A stretch of DNA of 64,000 nt from Mycobacterium marseillense. Lineage in GTDB: Bacteria > Actinomycetota > Actinomycetes > Mycobacteriales > Mycobacteriaceae. The stretch lies in the NCBI RefSeq assembly GCF_010731675.1, contig NZ_AP022584.1, positions 4,960,001 through 5,024,000 on the forward strand, written 5' to 3'. Shown piece after piece: positions 48,187 to 55,542 of this stretch; position 1 is the first letter of the stretch; each line of letters opens with the position of its first letter. Made by a program: the position numbers and the translations under genes. The notes beneath the pieces were generated by a model. That model saw only the letters and a program-made list of their open reading frames with translations, did no database searches and was not told where the DNA came from.

Positions 48187-48831
48187 ATGATCGCCATGCC
48201 GCTGGTTGAACGTGCGCTTACCGCGCTGGCTCGCCAGCTCGGTGAACCAACCGGGTTCGCAGGCCGGGTTGTCGGACGGCTACTCAACCGTGGCAATCGG
48301 TCAATTGTCGTCGCTGCGGTCGCCGCCACGGGTTGCGGACCAGCGACCGAAGTCGCCGACATCGGATTTGGAGGAGGCGTCGGACTCGACATCTTGCTCG
48401 ATTGCGACGGCACGGTTGTGCACGGCATCGAGATGTCGGAGACGATGCTCACTGAGGCAAAGCGCCGGTTCTCTGACCACATTGCTCGTGGGCGGTTACG
48501 TCTGTATTCCGGTCGGATGGAGAGCCTGCCTCTTGACGATTCCGCACTGGACGCGATCATCTCGACGAACACGATCTATTTCGTGCCGGACCTGGCCGCA
48601 GCACTGAGCGAGCTAGTTCGAGTGCTGCGACCGGGCGGGCGACTGGTACTCGGGGTTGGTGATCCGGATCAGATGTCCAAGATGCCCTTCACCCGCCATG
48701 GATTCCGGCTGCGCCCCATCGACGAACTTGTGCCGCTTATCCGCGAGGCGGGTTTCGGTCAGATTGAGGACAGGCGCGTCGGTCGGGGCCAACGCGCCTC
48801 CCATCTTCTGGTGTGCGAGTTGCCGGGCTGA
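48187..48831 (+). CDS. class I SAM-dependent methyltransferase
   Basis: 214 residues with a Rossmann methyltransferase core: motif I VADIGFGGGVG, the acidic ribose-binding Glu in HGIEMSE, and the post-I region LDAIISTNTIYFVPD, followed by LRPGGRLVLGV. The substrate is unknown. An ATG at 48187 or 48196 may start it; neither has a ribosome site or a clean -10. The gene uses more A/T-ending codons than its neighbours, and from memory it replaces a toxin-antitoxin pair here in M. tuberculosis, so it may be acquired. Confidence 0.78.
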   Translation: MIAMPLVERALTALARQLGEPTGFAGRVVGRLLNRGNRSIVVAAVAATGCGPATEVADIGFGGGVGLDILLDCDGTVVHGIEMSETMLTEAKRRFSDHIARGRLRLYSGRMESLPLDDSALDAIISTNTIYFVPDLAAALSELVRVLRPGGRLVLGVGDPDQMSKMPFTRHGFRLRPIDELVPLIREAGFGQIEDRRVGRGQRASHLLVCELPG

Positions 48832-48878
48832 CGTGGCGACTCCCGAGTTCGCTGCAATGCCAACAAGGAGGAGGCACG

Positions 48879-49430
48879 ATGCGCTGGCGGGGTGTGTGTC
48901 ACGTCGAGTTCGCGGTGTTGGACTACGACGACTCGATCGCGTTCTACGACGCGCTGTTCGGCTGGCTCGGCTACAGCAGTTTCTCGTCGCTCAACATGGA
49001 ATACCAGTCGACGTATTACATGACGCGTAATGTCAACCCGCACAGCTACATCGGCATCCAGCCCGCCCGCACCGGCGAAAAGTTGACGCATTCCGACCAG
49101 GCGGTCGGCATCAACCACATCGCGTTGTGGGCGCGCAGCAGGGCAGAGGTCGACCGCTTCCATCGTGAATTCTTGGTCGAACGCGCGATCCCCGTCACCG
49201 ACGAGCCGAAGGACTACCCGCAGTACTGGCCCGGCTACTACGCGGTGTTCTTCGACGACCCGATCAATGGGATTCACTGGGAATTGGCCTGGCTGCCGAA
49301 AGTTCCCACGCCTCGCCAGCTTTGGGCGTTCTATCGCGCGATTCGTTCCTTCGCGAAGAGCCGGCCGGACCTGGCGAACACGGTTCCGGGCGTCACGTTG
49401 CAGGCCAGGAGAATCCTGCCGGCCCGATGA
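48879..49430 (+). CDS. VOC (glyoxalase/bleomycin resistance) family protein
   Basis: 183 residues. A vicinal-oxygen-chelate fold is indicated by CHVEFAVLDYDDSIAFYDALFGWLG at the start (first metal His), INHIALWA in the second half, and HWELAWLP near the end with the usual metal Glu. The reaction is unknown. The ATG at 48879 has an excellent AAGGAGGAG site. It is the first of two VOC genes in a row (next one 100 bp on). Confidence 0.82.
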   Translation: MRWRGVCHVEFAVLDYDDSIAFYDALFGWLGYSSFSSLNMEYQSTYYMTRNVNPHSYIGIQPARTGEKLTHSDQAVGINHIALWARSRAEVDRFHREFLVERAIPVTDEPKDYPQYWPGYYAVFFDDPINGIHWELAWLPKVPTPRQLWAFYRAIRSFAKSRPDLANTVPGVTLQARRILPAR

Positions 49431-49529
49431 CCGGGCGGCGGCGTCGAGTTCCGCGGTCGTTGTCGGAGGCGGCGGTTAGCATCCTTCGCGCACGACACCC
49501 ACACCCACCATGGCCTGCAGGAGGATCGT

Positions 49530-49928
49530 ATGAAGTTCGTATCGACCCGCATCATCACCGCCGACGTGAAGCGGCTGGTGGGTTTCTACGAGACGGTCAC
49601 CCAGATTGCGGCCGTGTGGGGCAACGAGTTGTTCGCGGAGATTCCGACCCCGGCCGGCACGTTGGCCATCGGTAGCGACAAGACGGTGCCGCTGTTCGGG
49701 GCCGGATCCGCCGAGCCGGCAGCGAACCGGAGCGCCATTGTGGAATTCCTCGTCGAGGACGTGGACGCCGAATACGAGCGGCTCCGCCAGCATGTCACCG
49801 AGGTCGTGACGACGCCGACGACCATGCCGTGGGGCAACCGCGCGCTGCTGTTCCGGGATCCGGACGGAAACCTCGTCAACCTCTTCACTCCGGTCACCGA
49901 TGAGGCGTGCGCCAAGTTCGGGCTCTGA
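49530..49928 (+). CDS. VOC family protein, small
   Basis: 132 residues with the single-domain VOC pattern: MKFVSTRIITADVKRLVGFYE at the N-terminus and RALLFRDPDGNLVNLFTP near the C-terminus. The first metal position of the classical fold (His) appears to be Arg or absent, so a non-metal role is possible. The ATG follows GGAGG well; a TAGCAT hexamer at 49477-49482 may be its -10, giving a 41-nt leader. Probably a binding or resistance protein rather than true glyoxalase I. Confidence 0.78.
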   Translation: MKFVSTRIITADVKRLVGFYETVTQIAAVWGNELFAEIPTPAGTLAIGSDKTVPLFGAGSAEPAANRSAIVEFLVEDVDAEYERLRQHVTEVVTTPTTMPWGNRALLFRDPDGNLVNLFTPVTDEACAKFGL

Positions 49929-49990
49929 TCGCAGTCCACAAATCCGAACAACTACTTGCCCGGAGTCCGGTCCAGGGAAATCCTTGGGAG

Positions 49991-50374
49991 ATGACGACTG
50001 TCAAGCGAACGGGAACGCGGCTGCGGCGGGCAACGAGCGCGCTGGTGGGCAGCGCGTGGGCGCTGTCGGTGCTGGGCCTGTCCGGCGGCCCGGGCGCGCA
50101 GGCGGCGCCGGCACCCACCGATCACTGGTGCCCGGGCGATCCATGGAATCCGGCCTGGGGCAACGTCTTGGACTGGGACTGGCATCGCTGCCACGACTGG
50201 CAACACCCGGGCGGCCCGACCGCCCCCTCGGGCTGGGGACCCTGGGGACCCCCGCCGGCGTGGGCACCGCCGCAGCCGCCTCAACCGGCGTGGGCGCCCG
50301 GGGCCCAACTGATGTGGAACCCGACCGACGCGGATTGGGGCCTATGGAACAACGGAATATGGACGCCCATCTGA
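49991..50374 (+). CDS. small secreted Trp/Pro-rich protein
   Basis: 127-residue precursor. A Sec signal peptide (basic 1-16, hydrophobic 17-33, cleavage after GAQA-A near residue 40) is followed by a mature part of about 87 residues with many Trp and Pro and two Cys (DHWCPGDPW...HRCHDW), which may form one disulfide. This resembles a group of small exported mycobacterial proteins of unknown function. GGGAG lies directly against the ATG, so translation initiation is unusual. The reading frame downstream of its stop continues as a coiled-coil remnant. Confidence 0.75.
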   Translation: MTTVKRTGTRLRRATSALVGSAWALSVLGLSGGPGAQAAPAPTDHWCPGDPWNPAWGNVLDWDWHRCHDWQHPGGPTAPSGWGPWGPPPAWAPPQPPQPAWAPGAQLMWNPTDADWGLWNNGIWTPI

Positions 50375-50727
50375 GCGGGCACCGCGCCGAGCCCGTCCGA
50401 GGAGCTGGAACACCGGGTCGACGCGCTCGAGGAGCGCGAAAGAACCCTGGCCCAGCGGGAGTCTGAGCTCTAAAGCGCGAATTTCTGGCCGGCAGACGGG
50501 ACCGGGTCGCCGATCAGCGCGACCAGATTGCCGACGAACGCGAGCGGGCGGCGGACGAACGAGAGCATCGCGCGGACGAACGCGAGGGAACGAGCGCAGA
50601 GCGCGAACGCACGCGATTGCAGCGCGCCCATGAAGGAGCGCAACGCGTAGAGGCGCGCGCGAAGCGGGAGCAGGCCGACGTGGACCGTGAGAGCGCCCAA
50701 AGCGAATGGGGCCGCGAGCCGGCCTGA
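50375..50727 (+). pseudogene. frameshifted remnant of an Arg/Glu-rich coiled-coil gene
   Basis: No intact ORF with a start exists, yet translation shows a clear coiled coil in two frames. In the frame of the preceding gene, after its stop, codons 50399-50470 read EELEHRVDALEERERTLAQR and then SEL up to a TAA at 50471. In the -1 frame, 50476-50727 reads REFLAGRRDRVADQRDQIAD, then ERERAADEREHRADEREG, to a TGA at 50725. Joined, these give about 115 residues of RDxxAD(E/Q)RE repeats like those in actinobacterial coiled-coil proteins. A frameshift and loss of the start are the simplest reading; sequencing error is possible. Confidence 0.65.
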
Positions 50728-50903
50728 TGGGTGAGGCGACGAGCCAGTGGGTACTCCCGCGAAACGGGATCGCTTAAATGCGAGCAATTTGCCGCCAAAA
50801 ATATACCCGTGTGTAATAAGTTTCCTCTAGCTGCGGCACAGGTCATTGTGGGTTTACCGAATGACGTGCGCCACAAATTTTGGTTTGCGATAAATGTTAT
50901 TGC
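50728..50903 (+). other. AT-rich stretch upstream of the NlpC/P60 gene
   Basis: About 175 bp markedly less GC-rich than the rest of the window, with runs such as AAATATACCC and ACAAATTTTGG. No complete gene was seen. The TAGCCT hexamer at its right edge may be the promoter of the next gene. Confidence 0.55.
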
Positions 50904-50909
50904 TAGCCT
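50904..50909 (+). promoter_or_regulatory. candidate extended -10 (TGC-TAGCCT) for the NlpC/P60 gene
   Basis: TAGCCT preceded by TGC lies 8 nt before the ATG at 50918, a leaderless arrangement that favours that ATG over the in-frame one at 50894. Confidence 0.45.
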
Positions 50910-50917
50910 CGCTGCCC

Positions 50918-51481
50918 ATGGTCGTTATTGCAACATTGATGTCGTTGATCAATCAGGTCTCCGGCACCCCGTATATTTCGGGCGGAGATTCTCCCGCCGG
51001 GACTGATTGTTCGGGACTCGCTTCGTGGATTGCGAATGCCGCAACCGATAGGCCAGTTTTTGGAGATCGATTTAATACCGGAAACGAAGAAGCCGCGCTG
51101 TTGGCGCGTGGGTTCCAATACGGGACGGCGCCCAACGCCTTGGTCATCGGCTGGAACGGTGGCCACACCGCGGTGACGCTGCCCGACGGAACGTCGGTGG
51201 CCAGCGGTGAGCGTGGCGGTGTGCACCTCGGCGGGCCAGGCGCCTACCAGGCGGGATTCACCCATCACATGTTTCTCCCGATGGAACTGGAGGACGGTGG
51301 TGCGCCGCCGCCCGACGCTTTGCCGCCTCCGCCGGAGGATCTGCCGCCCGCGCCGGAGGATTTGCCGCCTGCGCCGGACGCACCTCCGCCTGCGCCGGAC
51401 GCGCCACCCCCGCCGCCGGAAGAGCCCGCCGTTTTAATCGATGCGCCGGCGCCGGCGATGGATGCACCACCGGAACTCTGA
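50918..51481 (+). CDS. NlpC/P60-family cysteine peptidase-like protein without signal peptide
   Basis: 187 residues. The papain-like core has GTPYISGGDSPAGTDCSGLASW (catalytic Cys in DCSG), NGGHTAVTLPDG with the catalytic His, and a following GFTHHMF. No Sec signal is visible, since the N-terminal helix belongs to the fold, so export would need another route. The C-terminal 55 residues are Pro-rich repeats with Asp and Glu (PPPDALPPPPEDLPPAPED). A peptidoglycan endopeptidase role is likely by family. An ATG eight codons earlier (50894) is possible. AT-rich surroundings suggest it may be acquired, possibly phage-derived. Confidence 0.75.
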   Translation: MVVIATLMSLINQVSGTPYISGGDSPAGTDCSGLASWIANAATDRPVFGDRFNTGNEEAALLARGFQYGTAPNALVIGWNGGHTAVTLPDGTSVASGERGGVHLGGPGAYQAGFTHHMFLPMELEDGGAPPPDALPPPPEDLPPAPEDLPPAPDAPPPAPDAPPPPPEEPAVLIDAPAPAMDAPPEL

Positions 51482-51525
51482 TTGTTTTTATCCGGCGACG
51501 CGATAATTGCGGATTAATAACAAAT

Positions 51526-51585
51526 GGGATGGGCGCCGCTAACCATTCTGTCGGTTCATTCGGACCGATTTGCGACACCCATCCC
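51526..51585. repeat. inverted repeat with inner stem in the 363-bp gap
   Basis: GGGATGGG (51526-51533) and CCCATCCC (51578-51585) are complementary; between them TCGGT (51551-51555) and ACCGA (51564-51568) form an inner stem. It lies just after the NlpC/P60 gene and may be a terminator or a small structured RNA. The remainder of the 51482-51844 gap shows no gene. Confidence 0.4.
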
Positions 51586-51783
51586 GCTGGGCCGCGGAAG
51601 AGTGAAATGACACCGGCGTCAGGCCGTTTGTGAGCTGCGACACTTTTCGCGGGAGTGGCGGATGTGCGTGCCGCGACGAAAGTTCACTAATGGTTTGTTT
51701 GTGACTCGTGAGGGCACTTTGCTGGGGCTCTCGCTGACCGGAAATCGCGCCCGGCGTCCCGCCGCGGCCTTGCCCGCCGCCGG

Positions 51784-51812
51784 ATAAGCTGGCGCTGCCC
51801 GCGGTGCGGGCA
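51784..51812 (+). promoter_or_regulatory. candidate -10 and 5'-terminal hairpin of the monooxygenase transcript
   Basis: TAAGCT at 51784-51789 predicts a transcript start near 51796, which is the first base of a perfect hairpin TGCCCGC-GGT-GCGGGCA (51796-51812). A stem right at the 5' end could stabilise the mRNA or act in regulation; leader length is about 50 nt. Confidence 0.4.
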
Positions 51813-51844
51813 CATGGCAATCGGCGAACCGAGGTGGGGCCGCA

Positions 51845-52168
51845 ATGATCTTCATCGTCGTCAAGTTCGAAACCAAGCCCGAGTGGACCGACCGGTGGCC
51901 CGAACTCGTCGCTGCGTTCACGGCAGCGACGCGTGCCGAGGAAGGCAACCTGTGGTTCGAGTGGTCGCGCAGTCTGGACAACCCGGCCGAGTACGTCCTG
52001 GTGGAGGCGTTCCGGGACGATGAGGCGGGCGGCGCCCACGTCAACAGCGATCACTTCAAGCGTGCCATGCAAGAACTTCCGCAGGCGCTGAAATCCACGC
52101 CCAAGATCATCAACCAGACTCTCGCGGCCACCGGCTGGTCCGAGATGGGCGAGATGGCGATCGGCTAA
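51845..52168 (+). CDS. antibiotic biosynthesis monooxygenase (ABM) domain protein (Rv1117 type)
   Basis: 107 residues forming a single ferredoxin-like ABM domain: IFIVVKFETKPEWTDRWPEL, EGNLWFEWSRSLDNP and EYVLVEAFRDDEAGGAHVNS segments. Family members are small dimeric oxygenases, quinol-handling enzymes or haem degraders; the substrate here is unknown. The ATG follows GAGGTGG. The stop interlocks with the convergent gene (CTAA, 52165-52168). Confidence 0.88.
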   Translation: MIFIVVKFETKPEWTDRWPELVAAFTAATRAEEGNLWFEWSRSLDNPAEYVLVEAFRDDEAGGAHVNSDHFKRAMQELPQALKSTPKIINQTLAATGWSEMGEMAIG

Positions 52169-52953
52169 CCGCCGGCCACCGCGATCTCGATCTCGTCGCC
52201 CAGCGCGTATCCCGGTGTGAGCGGCAGGCTGTCACCGCTCCAGAACGAACCGGGGTCGAACCAATTCGAGTACTTGTCCGTGGCCATCAAGCCCATTTCT
52301 TCGTAGGTGATGGCCACCGTTTCTGCGCAGTAGGCCGCCTCCAGACCGAGGCGCTGGCGCTCCTTGCGTCGCTGTGCCGACTCGCGAACCTTCTTGTCCA
52401 CGAACGGGATTCCGCGTGCCCAGTCGTAGCGGTTTGGCAGGCGACCGCGCAGCCACCGGCCGGTCAGGCGCATGGTGGTCGGAAACGCGGTGCCGTCCAT
52501 GCGGGCGATGACGCGCAGCAGCTTGCTCTCCTGCTCGCGGTTGGCCGGCGGAGTCAGCTGGCGCAGCCAGCACCGCTGGTGGTAGCGCTGAGTCCACTGC
52601 AAGACGGACTGCTGCAGATCGTTGAGCTGCACTCCACGGTGGTTCGTCCCCGTCCACAGATCGACGAGCTTGTCACCCAGTTCGGCGTGCCAGATCAGCG
52701 GCGGCAAATCGTCGATGGCCACCGTCATGCCGACGTGGTTCACCGGCGCGTTCGTCAGAGTCTGGATGGCACGGTCGGGTCCCGAGCCGCCGCGAAACAG
52801 CCAAAGATCGCCCGTGCGGGTTTCCTCGAGCGCTTGGTTCAAGGTGAGCATGTCCGTGTAAGCCCGTTCGCCGCTGCGGCTTTCGCCGATCTCGTCGTCA
52901 TCTTGTTCCCGCCTGCGCGTCGCGGTGCCGTGCGTCGCGGGCACACCAGTCAA
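52165..52953 (-). CDS. permuted papain-like amidase (YiiX/C92-type) (Rv1118c type)
   Basis: 262 residues. The order His first, Cys later (NHVGMTVAI, then EAAYCAETVAI) and TGDLWLFRGG at the start of the domain match the circularly permuted NlpC/P60 fold of the YaeF/YiiX group. The substrate could be an amide or thioester of lipid or peptide; unknown. The start is uncertain: TTG at 52953, GTG at 52944, or an ATG at 52851 directly before the conserved domain. The N-terminal 34 residues are charged and not conserved-looking. Divergent from a small membrane gene by 45 bp. The stop interlocks with the ABM gene. Confidence 0.75.
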   Translation of the reverse strand: MTGVPATHGTATRRREQDDDEIGESRSGERAYTDMLTLNQALEETRTGDLWLFRGGSGPDRAIQTLTNAPVNHVGMTVAIDDLPPLIWHAELGDKLVDLWTGTNHRGVQLNDLQQSVLQWTQRYHQRCWLRQLTPPANREQESKLLRVIARMDGTAFPTTMRLTGRWLRGRLPNRYDWARGIPFVDKKVRESAQRRKERQRLGLEAAYCAETVAITYEEMGLMATDKYSNWFDPGSFWSGDSLPLTPGYALGDEIEIAVAGG

Positions 52954-52986
52954 TCACAACCAGCGCGCGACGACGGGGACTACGCA

Positions 52987-52992
52987 TAGCCT
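52987..52992 (+). promoter_or_regulatory. candidate -10 (TAGCCT) for the small membrane protein gene
   Basis: TAGCCT is followed by 6 nt and the ATG at 52999. Confidence 0.5.
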
Positions 52993-52998
52993 GGTGTC

Positions 52999-53208
52999 AT
53001 GCGCAATGTGTGGAAGTGGCTGGGACTGGCCGGTGCCGCCGGTGTGGTCGCCGGGGGCGTGCTGGTGGCTCGCGATCAGCGCAAGCGGCGGGCCTACACC
53101 GCCGACGAGGTCCGGGATCGGCTCCATCAGCGGTTGGCCGAATACGAAAGGGGAGGCCGTCAGTCCGGTCCGGGATCGGCCGAAGGCGCAGCGGCGAACA
53201 ACCGATAA
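52999..53208 (+). CDS. small membrane protein, 69 residues
   Basis: One N-terminal membrane helix (about 7-24, Gly/Ala/Val-rich) followed by a basic, helical cytoplasmic part ([21 protein letters not shown]) and a Gly/Ser tail. No known motif. A leaderless promoter directly before the ATG, and sensible topology, support it as a real gene. Its last 49 bp overlap the 3' end of the cyclase gene on the opposite strand. Confidence 0.65.
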   Translation: MRNVWKWLGLAGAAGVVAGGVLVARDQRKRRAYTADEVRDRLHQRLAEYERGGRQSGPGSAEGAAANNR

Positions 53209-53984
53209 CTGCCCGAAAAGCCCTTCAGCTCCACGTCGCGGCCGCCGTCGAACCGGATGCCGTCGGAGTCCGAAAGCGCGTCCCGCACCGGCTGACTCAC
53301 CAGAATCTCACCACCGGCGGCTTGGGCCGCGACCCGCGCCGCCATAGCGACGTTGCGACCGAACAAATCATCCCCGCGGCGCACCGACCGGCCCATATGG
53401 ATACCGATTCGCACGCGAATCTCCTCGTGCCGCTTGCGGTTTGCGTCTCTGCGCAACGCACTCTGCAGGTCGATGCCGCATCGCACCGCCTGTTCGGCTC
53501 GCGCGAAGGCGATCATGAATCCGTCGCCCTGACTCTTCACCACATGCCCGGACCGCCGCTGCACGAGATCCGAGACCAGCTTGTCGTGCGAACTGATCAG
53601 TTTGACCCAGGCTCGGTCACCGATCCGCTCGTTCAGCGCGGTGGATTCCTCGATGTCGGAGAACAGGATCACCACTCGGCCGTCCGGCGTGACCCGCGCA
53701 AGGTCGGGCCGTTCGACTTCGGCCCAATCCGCGAGGTCCTCGATCGAGCTGCGCACCGCCGCACCGAAGCCCTCCTTGCGCACCAGGTTGGCGGTGTTCC
53801 ACACCGTCTTCACGGCCTCGCGGCCGCCCGACAGCAACCAACTGCGGGCGTCGTTTCGCTGGCGCAGATCGTCGAGCTCGCGCTGACTGCGCGCCAGCAG
53901 CTGCCACAGGACTACCAACCCGATCGCCTCGAGGGCAGCAAACCCGGCCAGAATGTAGACCGAGACATGTAGCGCGTCACCCAT
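53160..53984 (-). CDS. class III adenylyl/guanylyl cyclase, single membrane anchor (intact Rv1120c relative)
   Basis: 274 residues: one N-terminal membrane helix (about 6-28), a short helical linker, and a cyclase homology domain. Metal-binding Asp residues are in LFSDIEEST and SQGDGFMI; the purine-binding Lys is in VVKSQGD, and Asn and Arg of [10 protein letters not shown] complete the transition-state pair. It should be active as a dimer. The ATG at 53984 has AAGGA about 8 nt upstream, better than the ATG three codons earlier. From memory M. tuberculosis has only short fragments here (Rv1119c, Rv1120c), so this is the full gene. Confidence 0.83.
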   Translation of the reverse strand: MGDALHVSVYILAGFAALEAIGLVVLWQLLARSQRELDDLRQRNDARSWLLSGGREAVKTVWNTANLVRKEGFGAAVRSSIEDLADWAEVERPDLARVTPDGRVVILFSDIEESTALNERIGDRAWVKLISSHDKLVSDLVQRRSGHVVKSQGDGFMIAFARAEQAVRCGIDLQSALRRDANRKRHEEIRVRIGIHMGRSVRRGDDLFGRNVAMAARVAAQAAGGEILVSQPVRDALSDSDGIRFDGGRDVELKGFSGSYRLFAAAPSADPGPD

Positions 53985-54115
53985 GCCGGTCATCCTTGCA
54001 AGGCTGCGGTTCGCCGAGGTTGTCGGCCCTGTGCGCAGTGTCTAGGGTTGAGTCCGCCGGCCGCGGGTAGAGATCTCAGGGGCGTCCCCTCAGGTGACTT
54101 TCGGGAGGAGCGGTT

Positions 54116-55525
54116 TTGGCCGACGGCGACGGTAATCCATCTGACCTGTTGGTGATCTTCGGGATCACCGGTGACTTGGCACGCAAGATGACGTTTCGAG
54201 CCCTGTACCGCCTCGAGCGCCGCGACGAGCTGCATCACCCGATCATCGGTGTGGCCAGCGATGACATCACCACCGAGGAATTGCTGGACCGGGCGCGCGA
54301 CGCCGTCAAGAAATCGGGCGAGAAGTTCGACGACGCGGTGTTCGACCGGCTGGCCGGCCGGCTGTCCTATTTGCACGGCGACGTCACCGATGCCGATCTC
54401 TACAAGCAGCTCGCCAAGAAGATCGATTCGGACGCTCATCCGCTCTATTACCTCGAGATGCCGCCGGCGTTGTTCGCGCCCATCGTCGAGAACCTGGCGA
54501 AGGCCGACCTGCTGGAGCGGGCGCGGGTGGCGATCGAAAAGCCGTTCGGCCACGACCTGGAGTCGGCGCGCGACCTCAATGCCCGGCTGCGCGCGGTGCT
54601 CGACGAAGACCAAATCCTGCGCGTGGACCACTTTTTGGGCAAACAACCCGTCGAGGAACTGCAGTACCTGCGCTTCGCCAACAACGGCCTGGCGAAGCTG
54701 TGGGACCGTGAGAGCATCTCCGAGATCCACATCACCATGGCCGAGGACTTCGGGATCGAGGACCGCGGCAAGTTCTACGACGCGGTGGGAGCGCTTCGCG
54801 ACGTCGTGCAAAACCATCTGCTCCAGGTGCTAGCGCTGGTCGCCATGGAGCCCCCGGTCGGCGCCGGCGACGATGATCTCAACGACAAGAAGGCCGAGGT
54901 TTTCCGGGCCATGCCCGCGTTGGACCCGGAGCGCTGCGTCCGCGGCCAGTACCGCGGTTACACCGAAGTTGCCGGAGTGGCAAAGGATTCCACCACCGAG
55001 ACCTACATCGCGCTGCGCACCGAGATCGACAACTGGCGCTGGGCCGGAGTGCCGATCTTCCTGCGCGCCGGCAAGGCGCTGCCCGAAAAGGTCACCGAGG
55101 TCCGGATGTTCCTGCATCACGTTCCCGGGTTTTCGTTCCTGCCCAACCGCCGGCCGCCCGATCCCAACCAGATCGTGTTGCGCATCGACCCCGACCCCGG
55201 GATGCGGTTGCAGCTGTCCGCGCAAGTCGGCGATTCGTGGCACGACGTTCACCTGGACTCGTCGTTCGCCGAAGATCTCGGCGAACCGGTGCGCCCCTAC
55301 GAACGACTGCTTTACGCCGCGTTCAACGGGGATCGCCAGCTGTTCGCCCGCGAGGACGCCATCGAAGAGACGTGGCGAATCGTGCAGCCGGTGCTGGACA
55401 AGCCGCGGCGAATCCACCCCTACGACCAAGGCTCCTGGGGGCCGGAGGCGGCCGAAGCACTGGTGCGCGGCCACCACAACTGGCAGGAGCCGTGGCTGCC
55501 GCACAGCGCGGCCACGAAACAGTAA
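54116..55525 (+). CDS. zwf: glucose-6-phosphate 1-dehydrogenase Zwf
   Basis: 469 residues. NADP-binding motif GITGDLARKM near the N-terminus and the active-site RVDHFLGK with His172. It oxidises glucose 6-phosphate to 6-phosphogluconolactone in the pentose phosphate pathway. The start is a TTG (54116) with an excellent GGGAGGAG site 5 nt upstream; no better start exists. It lies 17 bp before gnd, so the two oxidative pentose phosphate enzymes form an operon. Confidence 0.95.
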   Translation: MADGDGNPSDLLVIFGITGDLARKMTFRALYRLERRDELHHPIIGVASDDITTEELLDRARDAVKKSGEKFDDAVFDRLAGRLSYLHGDVTDADLYKQLAKKIDSDAHPLYYLEMPPALFAPIVENLAKADLLERARVAIEKPFGHDLESARDLNARLRAVLDEDQILRVDHFLGKQPVEELQYLRFANNGLAKLWDRESISEIHITMAEDFGIEDRGKFYDAVGALRDVVQNHLLQVLALVAMEPPVGAGDDDLNDKKAEVFRAMPALDPERCVRGQYRGYTEVAGVAKDSTTETYIALRTEIDNWRWAGVPIFLRAGKALPEKVTEVRMFLHHVPGFSFLPNRRPPDPNQIVLRIDPDPGMRLQLSAQVGDSWHDVHLDSSFAEDLGEPVRPYERLLYAAFNGDRQLFAREDAIEETWRIVQPVLDKPRRIHPYDQGSWGPEAAEALVRGHHNWQEPWLPHSAATKQ

Positions 55526-55542
55526 AGGAGACATGAGACACG

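Noticed and set aside
50470..50787. 105-codon minus-strand open frame
   Set aside because: It is the antisense of the coiled-coil remnant; the plus strand shows the meaningful heptad pattern.
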